Of a DNA stretch of 64,000 bases, positions 17,514-26,650 are shown piece by piece (position 1 is the stretch's first letter; each line of letters opens with the position of its first letter). The notes under the pieces are model-generated. The model was not told the origin of the DNA and did not search any database. It saw nothing but the letters and a program-made list of their open reading frames with translations. The position numbers and the translations under genes were made by a program. This DNA comes from Tyzzerella sp. (lineage in GTDB: Bacteria > Bacillota > Clostridia > Lachnospirales > Anaerotignaceae), in contig DXZA01000067.1 of assembly GCA_019415525.1 (NCBI GenBank), positions 62,001-126,000 on the forward strand, given 5' to 3'.

Positions 17514-19496
17514 TTAAAGTATACTACCTATTGTAATGAATAATGGGGCAAAAACAAGAGAAACAACTGTCATAAGTTTAATAAGAATATTTATTGAAGG
17601 ACCTGATGTATCTTTAAATGGGTCACCAACAGTATCCCCAACAACAGCTGCTTTATGTGCATCACTACCTTTTCCACCGTGATTTCCTTCTTCTATATAT
17701 TTTTTAGCATTATCCCAAGCTCCACCTGCATTTGACATAAATATAGCCATAAGAACACCTGTAACAAGAGAACCTGCAAGAAGACCTCCTAAAGCTGCTG
17801 TTCCAAGAAGTACTCCTACAATAATAGGTGCAACAACTGCCATAACACCAGGTACAAGCATTTCTTTTAAAGCTGCTGTTGTTGAAATAGCAACACAACT
17901 TTTATAATCAGGTTTAGCTGTACCTTCCATAATTCCTGGTATTGTTCTAAACTGACGTCTTACCTCTTCAATCATTTGGAAAGCTGCTTTACCAACAGAC
18001 TGCATTGTAAATGCAGAGAAAAGGAAAGGTAACATTCCACCTATAAAAAGACCAATAATAACTCTATAATTAAGAATATCTATTTGAGAAAGATTAACAG
18101 CCTGTGCATATGAAACAAAAAGAGCAAGAGCTGTAAGAGCAGCAGAACCAATAGCAAAACCTTTACCAATAGCAGCAGTTGTATTTCCCACAGCATCAAG
18201 TTTATCTGTTATTTCTCTTACAGAATGTTCAAGACCACTCATTTCAGCAATACCACCGGCATTGTCAGCAATAGGACCATATGCATCAACAGCAACAGTA
18301 ATACCTGTTGTTGAAAGCATTCCAACAGCAGCAAGGGCTATACCATAAAGTCCGCCAAATAAGTATGCAACGAATATACCAACACAAATAAGTATTACAG
18401 GAAATGCAGTTGATTCCATACCTACTGCAAGACCACTTATAATTGTTGTTGCTGGACCTGTTTCAGACTGGTCAGCAATTCTTTTAACTGATTTATAATC
18501 ACCTGATGTATAAATTTCAGTGATTATACCTATTACTATACCAACAACAAGACCTGCAATAATTGATATAGCATAATTAAATGTATCAAAAAGCATATTA
18601 CTTAATACAATAGAAGCTATTACAACAATTATACTTGCAACATAAGTACCTGTTTTAAGAGCCTTATGAGGATTAGATTTTTCATCACCTTTTACAAAAA
18701 ATGTTCCAATAATAGCTGAAAGTATACCAACAGCTGAAAGAACAAGAGGAAAAATAATGCCTGAAACTCCTGAAAAGCTTACAACACCAAGAGTTATTGC
18801 AGAAACTATTGAACCTACATATGATTCAAAAAGGTCAGCACCCATACCGGCAACATCACCTACATTGTCACCTACATTGTCAGCAATAACAGCAGGGTTT
18901 CTTGGGTCATCTTCCGGAATACCTGCTTCAACTTTTCCAACAAGGTCAGCACCAACATCTGCAGCCTTTGTATAAATACCACCGCCAACACGACCGAAAA
19001 GAGCTATTGATGAAGCACCAAGACTAAAACCTGAAAGAACGTTAACATCACCTGTAATAATGTAAACAGCACTTACTCCAAGAAGACCAAGGCCAACAAC
19101 AGACATACCCATAACAGCTCCACCAGAAAATGCTATTGAAAGAGCTTTATTCATACCACCAATTCTTGCTGCATTTGCAGTTCTTACATTAGCTTTTGTT
19201 GCAACGCTCATTCCAAAATATCCTGCAAGTGTAGAGAATATAGCACCTACAACAAAGCTTACAGCAGTAACAATATTAATTCCAAAAGCTATAAGAATGA
19301 ATAAAATAATAGCGAATATAACAAGTATTTTATATTCTGCTGTAAGGAATGCGTTTGCACCTTCACGAATTGATAATGCAATTTCCTTCATTCTGTCAGT
19401 ACCCTCGTCCATTTTACTTACTTTTGATGCAAGTGTAAAAGCAAATAAAAGAGCCAGTATTGCCATAATTGGTGCAATATAAATCATACTTTCCAT
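17514..19496 (-). CDS. hppA: K+-dependent membrane-bound pyrophosphatase (ion-pumping)
   Basis: This 660-residue polytopic protein (about 16 membrane segments) couples PPi hydrolysis to H+ or Na+ export. The catalytic region has GGGIYTKAADVGADLVGKVE followed by DDPRNPAVIADNVGDNVGD (about residues 170-220), with a second Asp-rich site in GDTVGDPFKDTSGPS near the C-terminus. GNTTAAIGKG carries Ala where K+-independent enzymes have Lys, so it should be K+-dependent, the class that includes Na+-pumping enzymes. Which ion is pumped is unresolved. The start at 19496 has GGGAGG at seven bases. In anaerobes it salvages energy from biosynthetic PPi. Confidence 0.95.
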   Translation of the reverse strand: MESMIYIAPIMAILALLFAFTLASKVSKMDEGTDRMKEIALSIREGANAFLTAEYKILVIFAIILFILIAFGINIVTAVSFVVGAIFSTLAGYFGMSVATKANVRTANAARIGGMNKALSIAFSGGAVMGMSVVGLGLLGVSAVYIITGDVNVLSGFSLGASSIALFGRVGGGIYTKAADVGADLVGKVEAGIPEDDPRNPAVIADNVGDNVGDVAGMGADLFESYVGSIVSAITLGVVSFSGVSGIIFPLVLSAVGILSAIIGTFFVKGDEKSNPHKALKTGTYVASIIVVIASIVLSNMLFDTFNYAISIIAGLVVGIVIGIITEIYTSGDYKSVKRIADQSETGPATTIISGLAVGMESTAFPVILICVGIFVAYLFGGLYGIALAAVGMLSTTGITVAVDAYGPIADNAGGIAEMSGLEHSVREITDKLDAVGNTTAAIGKGFAIGSAALTALALFVSYAQAVNLSQIDILNYRVIIGLFIGGMLPFLFSAFTMQSVGKAAFQMIEEVRRQFRTIPGIMEGTAKPDYKSCVAISTTAALKEMLVPGVMAVVAPIIVGVLLGTAALGGLLAGSLVTGVLMAIFMSNAGGAWDNAKKYIEEGNHGGKGSDAHKAAVVGDTVGDPFKDTSGPSINILIKLMTVVSLVFAPLFITIGSIL

Positions 19497-19569
19497 AATA
19501 AATCCTCCCTTTCTTTTTATATTATTAGGCATTATATTAGAAATGCACAAATATATAGACCTATTATAA

Positions 19570-19598
19570 ACTATAATTATTACAATACACAGTCACAA
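19570..19598 (-). promoter_or_regulatory. Likely promoter of hppA
   Basis: TTGTGA and TATAGT on the minus strand are spaced by 17 bases, about 75 bases before the hppA start. Confidence 0.5.
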
Positions 19599-19755
19599 TA
19601 TTACCTAAAAAATATATATTTTTTTATATATTCATAATATGTGTTATATATTTAAACATTTTTATAGCATTTTATATAAAATACAAACCATACAACTAAT
19701 TATTTATCTTATATTTTTACTAAATTAAAACCAGATGTATAAAATTTTTTTATTT

Positions 19756-19795
19756 AAAATTAAAAGAGATATATAAATATATCTCTTTTAATTTT
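19756..19795 (-). terminator. Terminator of the riboflavin operon
   Basis: AGAGATATA and TATATCTCT pair around a short loop, with a U-rich extension on the minus strand, a few bases after the ribH stop. Confidence 0.8.
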
Positions 19796-19798
19796 AAA

Positions 19799-20260
19799 TT
19801 ATATATTTTTTATTACATTAATCATTTCTATTGCAGAAGCTGCACAATCATATCCTTTATTGCCTGCTTTTGTTCCTGCTCTTTCAATAGCTTGTTCTAT
19901 TGTATCAGTTGTAAGGACACCAAACATTACAGGTATTCCTGTTTCAAGACTTGCTGAAGCAATACCCTTTGAAACTTCAGCACATACATAATCATAATGA
20001 CTTGTAGAACCTCTTATTACTGCACCAAGACATATAACAGCATCATATTTACCTGTCATAGCCATTTTCTTTGCAATAAGTGGTATTTCAAAGGCTCCTG
20101 GAACCCATGCAACAGTTATATTATCATCTTCAATATCGTGTCTTTTAAGACAATCTATTGCACCAGAAAGAAGTTTACTTCCTATAAATTCATTAAATCT
20201 TGATACAATAATTCCTATTTTAGCTTCTCTTGATATAAGTTTTCCTTCTATAATATTCAT
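19799..20260 (-). CDS. ribH: 6,7-dimethyl-8-ribityllumazine synthase
   Basis: This 153-residue protein condenses 5-amino-6-ribitylaminouracil with dihydroxybutanone phosphate. Family landmarks are IVSRFNEFIGSKLLSGA at the N-terminus, WVPGAFEIPL, and GAVIRGSTSHYDYVC near residue 80, which contains the active-site His. It normally forms pentamers or 60-mer capsids. It is the last gene of ribD-ribE-ribBA-ribH, 18 bases after ribBA. Confidence 0.97.
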   Translation of the reverse strand: MNIIEGKLISREAKIGIIVSRFNEFIGSKLLSGAIDCLKRHDIEDDNITVAWVPGAFEIPLIAKKMAMTGKYDAVICLGAVIRGSTSHYDYVCAEVSKGIASASLETGIPVMFGVLTTDTIEQAIERAGTKAGNKGYDCAASAIEMINVIKNI

Positions 20261-20278
20261 AATAAAATTACCTCCATT

Positions 20279-21484
20279 TTATTCAAAAGTTTCAAGTATA
20301 TGTCCCATTTTATGTTTTTTTGTTTCCATATAAAACTCACATTCTGGCTTATGTTCAGTTTCAATAGGAACTCTTTCTATTATTTCAAGACCAAAAACTT
20401 CAAGGTCATATATTTTTTGTGGATTATTAGTAAGAAGTCTTAATTTATTTACACCTAAATCTTGTAATATTTGAGCACCAACAGTATAATCTCTTAAATC
20501 TGGTGGGAAGCCAAGAGCTATATTTGCTTCAACAGTATCCATTCCTTGGTCTTGTAAAGAATATGCTTTAAGCTTATTTATAAGGCCTATTCCTCTGCCT
20601 TCCTGTCTTAAATATACAAGCACTCCTCTGCCTTCTTTAGCAATTTGTTTCATAGCTGCATCATATTGGTCACCACAATCACATTTCGCAGAACCTAATG
20701 CATCCCCTGTAAGACACTCTGAGTGTACTCTTACAAGAACAGGCTCATTATTTGAAACATCACCCATTACAAGTGCTATATGATGTTCACCATTTCTTTT
20801 ATTCTGATAACCATATATATTAAAGTTACCATATTTTGTAGGAAGTTTTGCAGAAACAACTCTTTCCATTATTTTTTCACGTTTTCTTCTATATTCCTGT
20901 AAATCTTTAATTGTTATAAATTTAAGATTATGTTCCTTTGCAAACTCAATAAGTTCACTTGTTCTCATCATTTCACCATTATCAGCCATAATCTCACAAC
21001 AAACACCGATTTCTTTAAGTCCAGCAAGTTTCATAAGGTCAACTGTACCTTCTGTATGACCATTTCTTTCAAGAACACCATTATCTTTTGCTATAAGAGG
21101 AAACATATGCCCTGGTTTTCTAAAATCTTCCGGTTTTGCACTATCCTCTGTTGCTTTCATTATAGTTAAAGACCTTTCATAAGCTGAAATACCTGTTGTT
21201 GTATCAACATGGTCTATTGAAACTGTAAAAGCTGTTTCATGATTATCTGTATTTTTAATAACCATAGGATAAAGACCTAATCTTTCAGCCTCTTTACTAC
21301 TTACGGGCATACATATAAGACCTTTTGCATACTTTGCCATAAAATTTATATTTTCACCGGTAGCAAATTCACCGGCACATATAAGGTCACCCTCATTTTC
21401 TCTATCAGGGTCATCAGTACAAAGTATCATTTTACCAGCTTTTAAATCTTCAAGGGCTTCTTCAATAGTATTAAATTTAAACAT
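20279..21484 (-). CDS. ribBA: Bifunctional 3,4-dihydroxy-2-butanone-4-phosphate synthase/GTP cyclohydrolase II
   Basis: This 401-residue fusion supplies both precursors of riboflavin. The N-terminal RibB domain (about residues 1-200) shows CTDDPDRENEGDLICAGEF. The C-terminal RibA domain (about residues 205-400) shows the zinc-binding SECLTGDALGSAKCDCGDQ and the LRQEGRGIGL substrate loop. Both active sites look complete, and the length is normal for the fusion. It follows ribE by 12 bases. Confidence 0.97.
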   Translation of the reverse strand: MFKFNTIEEALEDLKAGKMILCTDDPDRENEGDLICAGEFATGENINFMAKYAKGLICMPVSSKEAERLGLYPMVIKNTDNHETAFTVSIDHVDTTTGISAYERSLTIMKATEDSAKPEDFRKPGHMFPLIAKDNGVLERNGHTEGTVDLMKLAGLKEIGVCCEIMADNGEMMRTSELIEFAKEHNLKFITIKDLQEYRRKREKIMERVVSAKLPTKYGNFNIYGYQNKRNGEHHIALVMGDVSNNEPVLVRVHSECLTGDALGSAKCDCGDQYDAAMKQIAKEGRGVLVYLRQEGRGIGLINKLKAYSLQDQGMDTVEANIALGFPPDLRDYTVGAQILQDLGVNKLRLLTNNPQKIYDLEVFGLEIIERVPIETEHKPECEFYMETKKHKMGHILETFE

Positions 21485-21496
21485 TTAATCATCTCC

Positions 21497-22144
21497 TTAA
21501 AATCCACATTTATATAAAAATTCCATACTTAAAGAACCTTTATTTTCTTTTTCACTACTTTCAGGTTTAATAAGTTTTTCAACATATTTTGAAATAATAT
21601 CATTTTCCAAATTAACAAGACTGCCTACTTTCTTTTTAAGTAATATAGTTTCTTTACCTGTATGAGGTATAAGCGAAACTTTAAATACTTTATTATCAAT
21701 ATAAGCAACTGTAAGGCTAACTCCGTCAATAGCAATAGAGCCTTTATGTACTATATATTTAAGAATATCAGTAGGAGCAGAAACAGTAATCCAAACAGCA
21801 TTTTTTTCTTGTTTAAAATTTTCTATTATACCAACTCCGTCAATATGACCACTTACTATATGTCCACCAAATCTTCCATTTGCTTTCATTGCTCTTTCAA
21901 GATTTACAATATCACCCATAGTAAGTTTACCTAAATTAGTTTTTCTCATTGTTTCTGCCATAACATCAGCAGTAAACTCATTATTATTAAATTCTGTTAC
22001 AGTAAGACATACACCATTTACAGCAATACTATCACCTATGTTCATATCTTCAAGTATTTTATATGCCTTTATTCGGATACTGCCACATTCTCCACCTATT
22101 ACACCTTTAACAACTCCTGTTTCTTCAACAATTCCTGTAAACAA
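21497..22144 (-). CDS. ribE: Riboflavin synthase alpha chain
   Basis: This 215-residue enzyme dismutates two lumazine molecules to riboflavin. It has two lumazine-binding barrels (about residues 1-97 and 98-195), each with a Gly-Asp-Ser or similar motif (MNIGDSIAVNGVCLTV and KGSIAIDGVSLTV), and the invariant start MFTGIVEE. Translation starts at TTG (22144), fixed by that N-terminus, with GAGG upstream. The last 20 residues are variable. The gap to ribD is six bases. Confidence 0.96.
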   Translation of the reverse strand: MFTGIVEETGVVKGVIGGECGSIRIKAYKILEDMNIGDSIAVNGVCLTVTEFNNNEFTADVMAETMRKTNLGKLTMGDIVNLERAMKANGRFGGHIVSGHIDGVGIIENFKQEKNAVWITVSAPTDILKYIVHKGSIAIDGVSLTVAYIDNKVFKVSLIPHTGKETILLKKKVGSLVNLENDIISKYVEKLIKPESSEKENKGSLSMEFLYKCGF

Positions 22145-22150
22145 AAGTTA

Positions 22151-23227
22151 TCACCTCTTTTCCAAATAACCTGTTATAACAATATCATCTTCAATATTAT
22201 CAAAAGTTATATCTTTTAAATTAAATGCATCATTTATATTTTCAATACCATCACCCATAACAGATGTTTTTGCAATTTTACCCCCAAATATTTTAGGAGC
22301 AATTATAGTTATAACTTTATCAACAAGACCTTCTTTAAGCATTGAGAAATTAAGCTCTCCACCACCTTCAAGAAGTATTCCGTCTATACCCATACCGCCA
22401 AGTATTTCCATAAGTTTTTTAAGGTCTACTTTTTCATCACCTGCTACTACTATTTCAACACCTTTTTGTTTAAATCTTTCACATTTTGAAGCATCTGCCT
22501 TTTGGGATACTGCTATAATACATCTTCCATTTGATACATCAAGAACATTTGAATTTTCAGGTGTTATAAGAGTACTATCTGCTATTATTCTTATTGGATT
22601 TCTGCCACCTTCAATTCTTGTTGTAAGTCTTGGATTATCTTTTATAACAGTATTCACACCCACCATTATCCCCAAAAGACTATTTCTAAGTTTTTGAACA
22701 TATTCTCTTGATTTTTCATTTGTAATCCACTTAGACTCTCCTGTTACTGTTGATATTTTGCCATCAAGAGTAGTTCCTGTTTTCATTACTACAAAAGGCT
22801 TTTTTGTTTTTATATATTTGAAAAATACCTCATTTAACTTATTACATTCCTCTTCACATATTCCTGTATGAACATTTATTCCAGCATCTTCAATAATTTT
22901 TATACCTCTACCACTTACAAGAGGATTTGGGTCTTTAGAACCAATAAAAACATTTTTAAATTTACACTCAACAATTTTTAATGCACAAGGAGGTGTTTTA
23001 CCATAATGAGAACAAGGTTCTAACGTAACATAAATATCTGCACCACAAACACTTTCAGTAGCATTATTTATAGCTTCAACTTCTGCATGATTTCCGCCAA
23101 AATATCTATGATAACCTTCTCCTATTATTTTTCCATTTTTAACTATTACTGCACCAACAAGAGGATTAGGATTTACAGCTCCTTCTCCAAGTTTTGCAAG
23201 TTCAATAGCTCTTTTCATATAATCCAA
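22151..23227 (-). CDS. ribD: Bifunctional diaminohydroxyphosphoribosylaminopyrimidine deaminase/reductase
   Basis: This 358-residue fusion enzyme deaminates and then reduces the pyrimidine intermediate of riboflavin synthesis. The N-terminal zinc deaminase domain (residues 1-145) has NHAEVEAI and EPCSHYGKTPPC; the C-terminal reductase domain has MKTGTTLDGKIST and LLEGGGELNFSML. A TTG start at 23227 stands eight bases after GGAGG, and gives the usual M-D-Y-M-K-R-A N-terminus; the GTG at 23236 overlaps the site. It is the first gene of the operon, behind an FMN riboswitch. Confidence 0.95.
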   Translation of the reverse strand: MDYMKRAIELAKLGEGAVNPNPLVGAVIVKNGKIIGEGYHRYFGGNHAEVEAINNATESVCGADIYVTLEPCSHYGKTPPCALKIVECKFKNVFIGSKDPNPLVSGRGIKIIEDAGINVHTGICEEECNKLNEVFFKYIKTKKPFVVMKTGTTLDGKISTVTGESKWITNEKSREYVQKLRNSLLGIMVGVNTVIKDNPRLTTRIEGGRNPIRIIADSTLITPENSNVLDVSNGRCIIAVSQKADASKCERFKQKGVEIVVAGDEKVDLKKLMEILGGMGIDGILLEGGGELNFSMLKEGLVDKVITIIAPKIFGGKIAKTSVMGDGIENINDAFNLKDITFDNIEDDIVITGYLEKR

Positions 23228-23251
23228 TATAAACACCTCCGTTTTTTAAAT

Positions 23252-23281
23252 AAAAAAGCCCCAAGAAAAACTTCTCAGGGC
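23252..23281 (-). terminator. Second leader terminator before ribD
   Basis: GCCCTGAGAAG pairs imperfectly with CTTGGGGC and six U residues follow, ending about 16 bases before the ribD ribosome binding site. It is one of two tandem leader terminators. Confidence 0.8.
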
Positions 23282-23352
23282 AAAAAATATTCATATATGT
23301 ATATAAAATTTTATATTACAAATAAAAGTCATGAATTAATATGTCTAAAAAA

Positions 23353-23383
23353 TAAAAAACCTGAGAAAAATACTTTCTCAGGG
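23353..23383 (-). terminator. First leader terminator downstream of the FMN aptamer
   Basis: CCTGAGAAA and TTTCTCAGG form a perfect 9-bp stem followed by six U residues. It lies about 50 bases after the aptamer and is the likely riboswitch-controlled terminator. Confidence 0.85.
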
Positions 23384-23432
23384 TAATATCAATCATAAAA
23401 AAACATGCAAAAAAATACATATAAAATATGTC

Positions 23433-23550
23433 ACTCTTCTTCCATCCAGACTATAACTGTTGGTTTTGGAATTTCACCAAATCCTGCATAAAAATGCTCG
23501 CGGACTTTACCGCCAATCGGGAATTTCACCCTGCCCTGAAGATTAATCCG
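23433..23550 (-). promoter_or_regulatory. FMN riboswitch (RFN element)
   Basis: The minus strand contains the conserved RFN blocks in order: AATCTTCAGGGCAGGGTGAAA, TTCCCGATTGGCGGTAAAG, CCGCGAGC, GGATTTGGTGAAATTCC and AGTCTGGATGGAAGAAG. Binding of FMN should favour transcription termination ahead of ribD. Confidence 0.97.
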
Positions 23551-23568
23551 TTATTTAATTACAAGTTC

Positions 23569-23596
23569 ATTATAATACTAAATTTTATTTTGTCAA
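23569..23596 (-). promoter_or_regulatory. Promoter of the riboflavin operon
   Basis: TTGACA and TATAAT on the minus strand are 16 bases apart, both perfect, about 20 bases upstream of the RFN element. Confidence 0.85.
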
Positions 23597-23662
23597 TGTT
23601 TTTTTATTAAAACTTTAACAATAAAATCAAAATAAAATATTATTATATGTGCATAAATACAA

Positions 23663-23689
23663 TAAAAAACAGGCTTTCGCCTGTTTTTA
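23663..23689 (-). terminator. Terminator of gltX
   Basis: AAAAACAGGC and GCCTGTTTTT form a perfect stem with a TTTC loop, directly after the gltX stop. Confidence 0.9.
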
Positions 23690-23692
23690 TTA

Positions 23693-25138
23693 TTAAGAAA
23701 GTTTTTCAATACCAACAGCAATTCTTCTTAAAGTTTCTTCTTTACCAAGAATATCTGCAAGTTCAATAGCTCCACCTGGAGAAGTTGGTTCACCTGAAAG
23801 AGCAGTTCTTACAGGCCATAAAAGCTGTCCATTTTTCATTCCAAGTTCTGTTACAAGAGCCATAAGTTTATCATGAATTACTTCTTCATTCCAATCTTCA
23901 ATGCTTTCAATAACAGGAACAGCAGCTTTAAGAGCAGTAAGAGCTATTTCTTCTGTTGTTTTCATTTTTTTGTGGATATAAAGTTCTGTTCCATACTCTG
24001 GAAGAGTATCAAAGAAATCCACAAGACGTGGTATATCATTTAATGTTTCAAGTCTTTTCTGAAGAAGTGCTGCAATTTTTCTAATATCAAGAGTTTTTGT
24101 TTTAACAGCTTCTTCAAGACGTGGTTTAACTAATTCAAAATATTTTTCAAAGTCCATATTTTTGATATATTCACCATTCATCCAAGTAAGTTTTTTAATA
24201 TCAAAAATTGAAGGTGATTTACTTAAACCTGAAATTGTAAATTTCTCTTTAAGTTCTTCAAGAGAGAATATTTCCTGATTATCAGAAGGACTCCAACCTA
24301 AAAGAGCAATATAGTTTACAATAGCTTCAACAAGATATCCTTCTCTTACAAGGTCTTCAAATGATTTATCTCCATGACGTTTTGAAAGCTTATGCTGAGC
24401 ATCTCTCATTACTGGTGGAAGATGAACATATTCTGGGGCTGTCCAGCCAAAAGCATTATATAAAAGATTATATTTAGGAGTAGATGAAAGATATTCACTA
24501 CCTCTTACAACATGTGTAATTTCCATAAGGTGGTCATCAACAACATTAGCAAAGTTATATGTTGGGAAACCATCAGCTTTTATAAGAATTTGGTCGTCAA
24601 GTTCTGAATTTTCAACAGTTATGTCTCCATAAACTACGTCTGAGAATGTTGTTGTTCCTTCAGTAGGCATTTTCTGACGAATAACATAAGGCATACCTGC
24701 ATCAAGATTTTTCTGTATTTCTTCTTTTGAAAGAGAAAGACAATGACGGTCATATTTAGCAAAAGCAGTACCTTCTTTATTGCTTACTTTAAGGCTTTCA
24801 AGTCTTTCTTTAGTACAGAAACAATAATATGCTTCTCCTTTTTCAACAAGCTGAAGAGCATAGTCAAGATACATTCCCATTCTTTCGCTCTGAACATAAG
24901 GACCATAATCTCCCCCAATGTCTGGACCTTCATCATGTGTAAGTCCTGTCATTTTTAAAGTATTATAGATAATTTCAGTAGCACCTTCAACATAACGTTC
25001 TTGGTCTGTATCCTCTATTCTAAGTATAAACTTACCACCCTGTGATTTAGCTATAAGGAATTCATAAAGAGCAGTTCTTAAATTTCCGATATGCATATAA
25101 CCTGTTGGGCTTGGTGCAAATCTAGTTCTTATTTCCAT
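23693..25138 (-). CDS. gltX: Glutamyl-tRNA synthetase
   Basis: This 481-residue class Ic synthetase has RFAPSPTGYMHIGNLRTALY at the N-terminus (HIGH-type motif HIGN) and KLSKRHG as the KMSKS motif near residue 240. The C-terminal helical anticodon-binding domain has normal length. It may be non-discriminating, charging tRNA-Gln as well, as is usual in Clostridia; no GlnRS or gatCAB is visible here to settle this. ATG at 25138 follows AAAGGA by nine bases; an upstream in-frame ATG at 25156 is rejected because it precedes the site. Confidence 0.96.
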   Translation of the reverse strand: MEIRTRFAPSPTGYMHIGNLRTALYEFLIAKSQGGKFILRIEDTDQERYVEGATEIIYNTLKMTGLTHDEGPDIGGDYGPYVQSERMGMYLDYALQLVEKGEAYYCFCTKERLESLKVSNKEGTAFAKYDRHCLSLSKEEIQKNLDAGMPYVIRQKMPTEGTTTFSDVVYGDITVENSELDDQILIKADGFPTYNFANVVDDHLMEITHVVRGSEYLSSTPKYNLLYNAFGWTAPEYVHLPPVMRDAQHKLSKRHGDKSFEDLVREGYLVEAIVNYIALLGWSPSDNQEIFSLEELKEKFTISGLSKSPSIFDIKKLTWMNGEYIKNMDFEKYFELVKPRLEEAVKTKTLDIRKIAALLQKRLETLNDIPRLVDFFDTLPEYGTELYIHKKMKTTEEIALTALKAAVPVIESIEDWNEEVIHDKLMALVTELGMKNGQLLWPVRTALSGEPTSPGGAIELADILGKEETLRRIAVGIEKLS

Positions 25139-25184
25139 TAAATTTCGTCCTTTCATAAAATATTAAACGTAATTTTCAATAAAT

Positions 25185-25213
25185 ATAATATACTTTTATT
25201 GTTAATCTGTAAA
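25185..25213 (-). promoter_or_regulatory. Promoter of gltX
   Basis: TTTACA and TATTAT on the minus strand are spaced by 17 bases, about 47 bases before the start codon. No T-box structure is visible. Confidence 0.6.
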
Positions 25214-25296
25214 GGATTTAGTTATGACTTTAATAATATATTTGCTTTATATGTAACTATAAAAATATATACTATTGAAATTTTACACAAAACGTG

Positions 25297-25326
25297 AAAA
25301 GCTGTATCTTAAGATACAGCTTTTTT
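25297..25326. terminator. Terminator after the DUF1015 gene
   Basis: AAAAGCTGTATC and GATACAGCTTTT form a perfect 12-bp stem. The T tract is longer on the plus strand, but its position next to the DUF1015 stop indicates use on the minus strand. Confidence 0.75.
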
Positions 25327-25329
25327 ATA

Positions 25330-26571
25330 TTAATCAAGTGTATGTATAAAAAGACCACTTTGTAATTTTGGTTCAAACCAAGTTGATTTTGGAGGCATTA
25401 TTTTATTTTCATCAGCAACCGCCATAAGCTCTGCCATTGATGTAGGATACATAGCAAAAGCCCCAACCATTTCTCCACTATCAACACGTCTTTCAAGTTC
25501 AGAAAGACCTCTTATTCCACCAACAAAGTCAATTCTCTTACTTGTTCTTATATCCTCTATTCCAAGTATAGGCACAAGAACTTCATTTTGAAGTATAGAA
25601 ACATCAAGACCTTCTATAACATCATTTTTTATAACTTCTTTTTTAGCTTTCATACTATACCATTCTTTATCTGCATAAAAACCAAAAGTATGAACTTCAG
25701 AAGGTTTAAACATTCCATTTTCTTTTTTAATTTCAAATTTTTCAGAAAGTTTTTCAATAAATTCTTCTTTTGAAAGACCATTAAAATCTTTTATAACTCT
25801 GTTATAGTCAAGAATTGCTAACTGGCTATCTGGAAAAAGTACTGAAAGATAATAATTAAATTCTTCTTTACCTGTATAATTAGGGTTTTCTTTTCTTCTT
25901 TTAAGTCCGACTTTAACAGCAGAAGCATTTCTATGATGACCATCAGCAATATAAAGATTATTTATTTTGTCAAAAAGAGAAGTAAGTTTCTCTATTATTG
26001 TACTATCATTAATAACCCAAACTCTCTGATTAGTACCTTCATCAGTAACAAAGTCATATTCAGAAGAATGTTCATTTTTCCAATTTTCTATAATATTATT
26101 AATTTCATCATTATATTTATAAGCAAGGAATATTGGACCTGTATTAGCATTAAGAGTATCAACATGGCGAATTCTGTCTTGTTCTTTATCCTCTCTTGTA
26201 AGTTCATGTTTTTTAATAGTTCCGTCAATATATTCATCTATTGAAGTACATACAACAAGACCTGTTTGTTTTCTACCTGCCATTGTAAGCTCATATATAT
26301 AAAGACAATCATCAGTATCTTTTATAAGTATACCTTTATCAATCATACCATAAAGATTTTCTTTCGCCTTTTCATAAACACTATCATCATATATATTAAC
26401 ACTTGGGTCTAAGTCAATTTCAGCTTTATCAACATGAAGGAATGAATATGGTTTTCCCTGTACCATTTCTCTTGCTTCCTCACTATTAACAACGTCATAT
26501 GGAAGTGCCGCAACATCTTTTGCGTATTCCTTTGCAGGACGTATACCTTTAAACGCCTTTATTGTAGCCAT
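25330..26571 (-). CDS. DUF1015 family protein
   Basis: This 413-residue soluble protein matches the DUF1015 family from the N-terminal KAFKGIRPAKEYAKDVAALPYDVV through LYIYELTMAGRKQTGL, and IADGHHRNASAVKVG near residue 205. No reaction is established for the family as far as I know. Members are often found next to serC and serA, and this genome has that pair about 19 kb away rather than adjacent, so a link to serine metabolism is only a hint. The start has GGAGG nine bases upstream. It appears monocistronic. Confidence 0.9.
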   Translation of the reverse strand: MATIKAFKGIRPAKEYAKDVAALPYDVVNSEEAREMVQGKPYSFLHVDKAEIDLDPSVNIYDDSVYEKAKENLYGMIDKGILIKDTDDCLYIYELTMAGRKQTGLVVCTSIDEYIDGTIKKHELTREDKEQDRIRHVDTLNANTGPIFLAYKYNDEINNIIENWKNEHSSEYDFVTDEGTNQRVWVINDSTIIEKLTSLFDKINNLYIADGHHRNASAVKVGLKRRKENPNYTGKEEFNYYLSVLFPDSQLAILDYNRVIKDFNGLSKEEFIEKLSEKFEIKKENGMFKPSEVHTFGFYADKEWYSMKAKKEVIKNDVIEGLDVSILQNEVLVPILGIEDIRTSKRIDFVGGIRGLSELERRVDSGEMVGAFAMYPTSMAELMAVADENKIMPPKSTWFEPKLQSGLFIHTLD

Positions 26572-26650
26572 AATTTTTTACCTCCTATTATGATTTATTA
26601 ATAATTTTATATTGTTTTAAGTATATTTACAACACAAAATTATTTAAAGT

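Larger units (their letters stand above)
19497..19798. other. Intergenic region between hppA and ribH
   Basis: This 302-base AT-rich gap holds the hppA promoter (19570-19598) and leader, and the rib operon terminator (19756-19795). I see no open frame with a ribosome binding site and no other structured element. Confidence 0.6.

Noticed and set aside
25139..25300. T-box leader of gltX
   Set aside because: No T-box sequence (AGGGTGGNACCGCG-like) or antiterminator is present, and the same holds for aspS.
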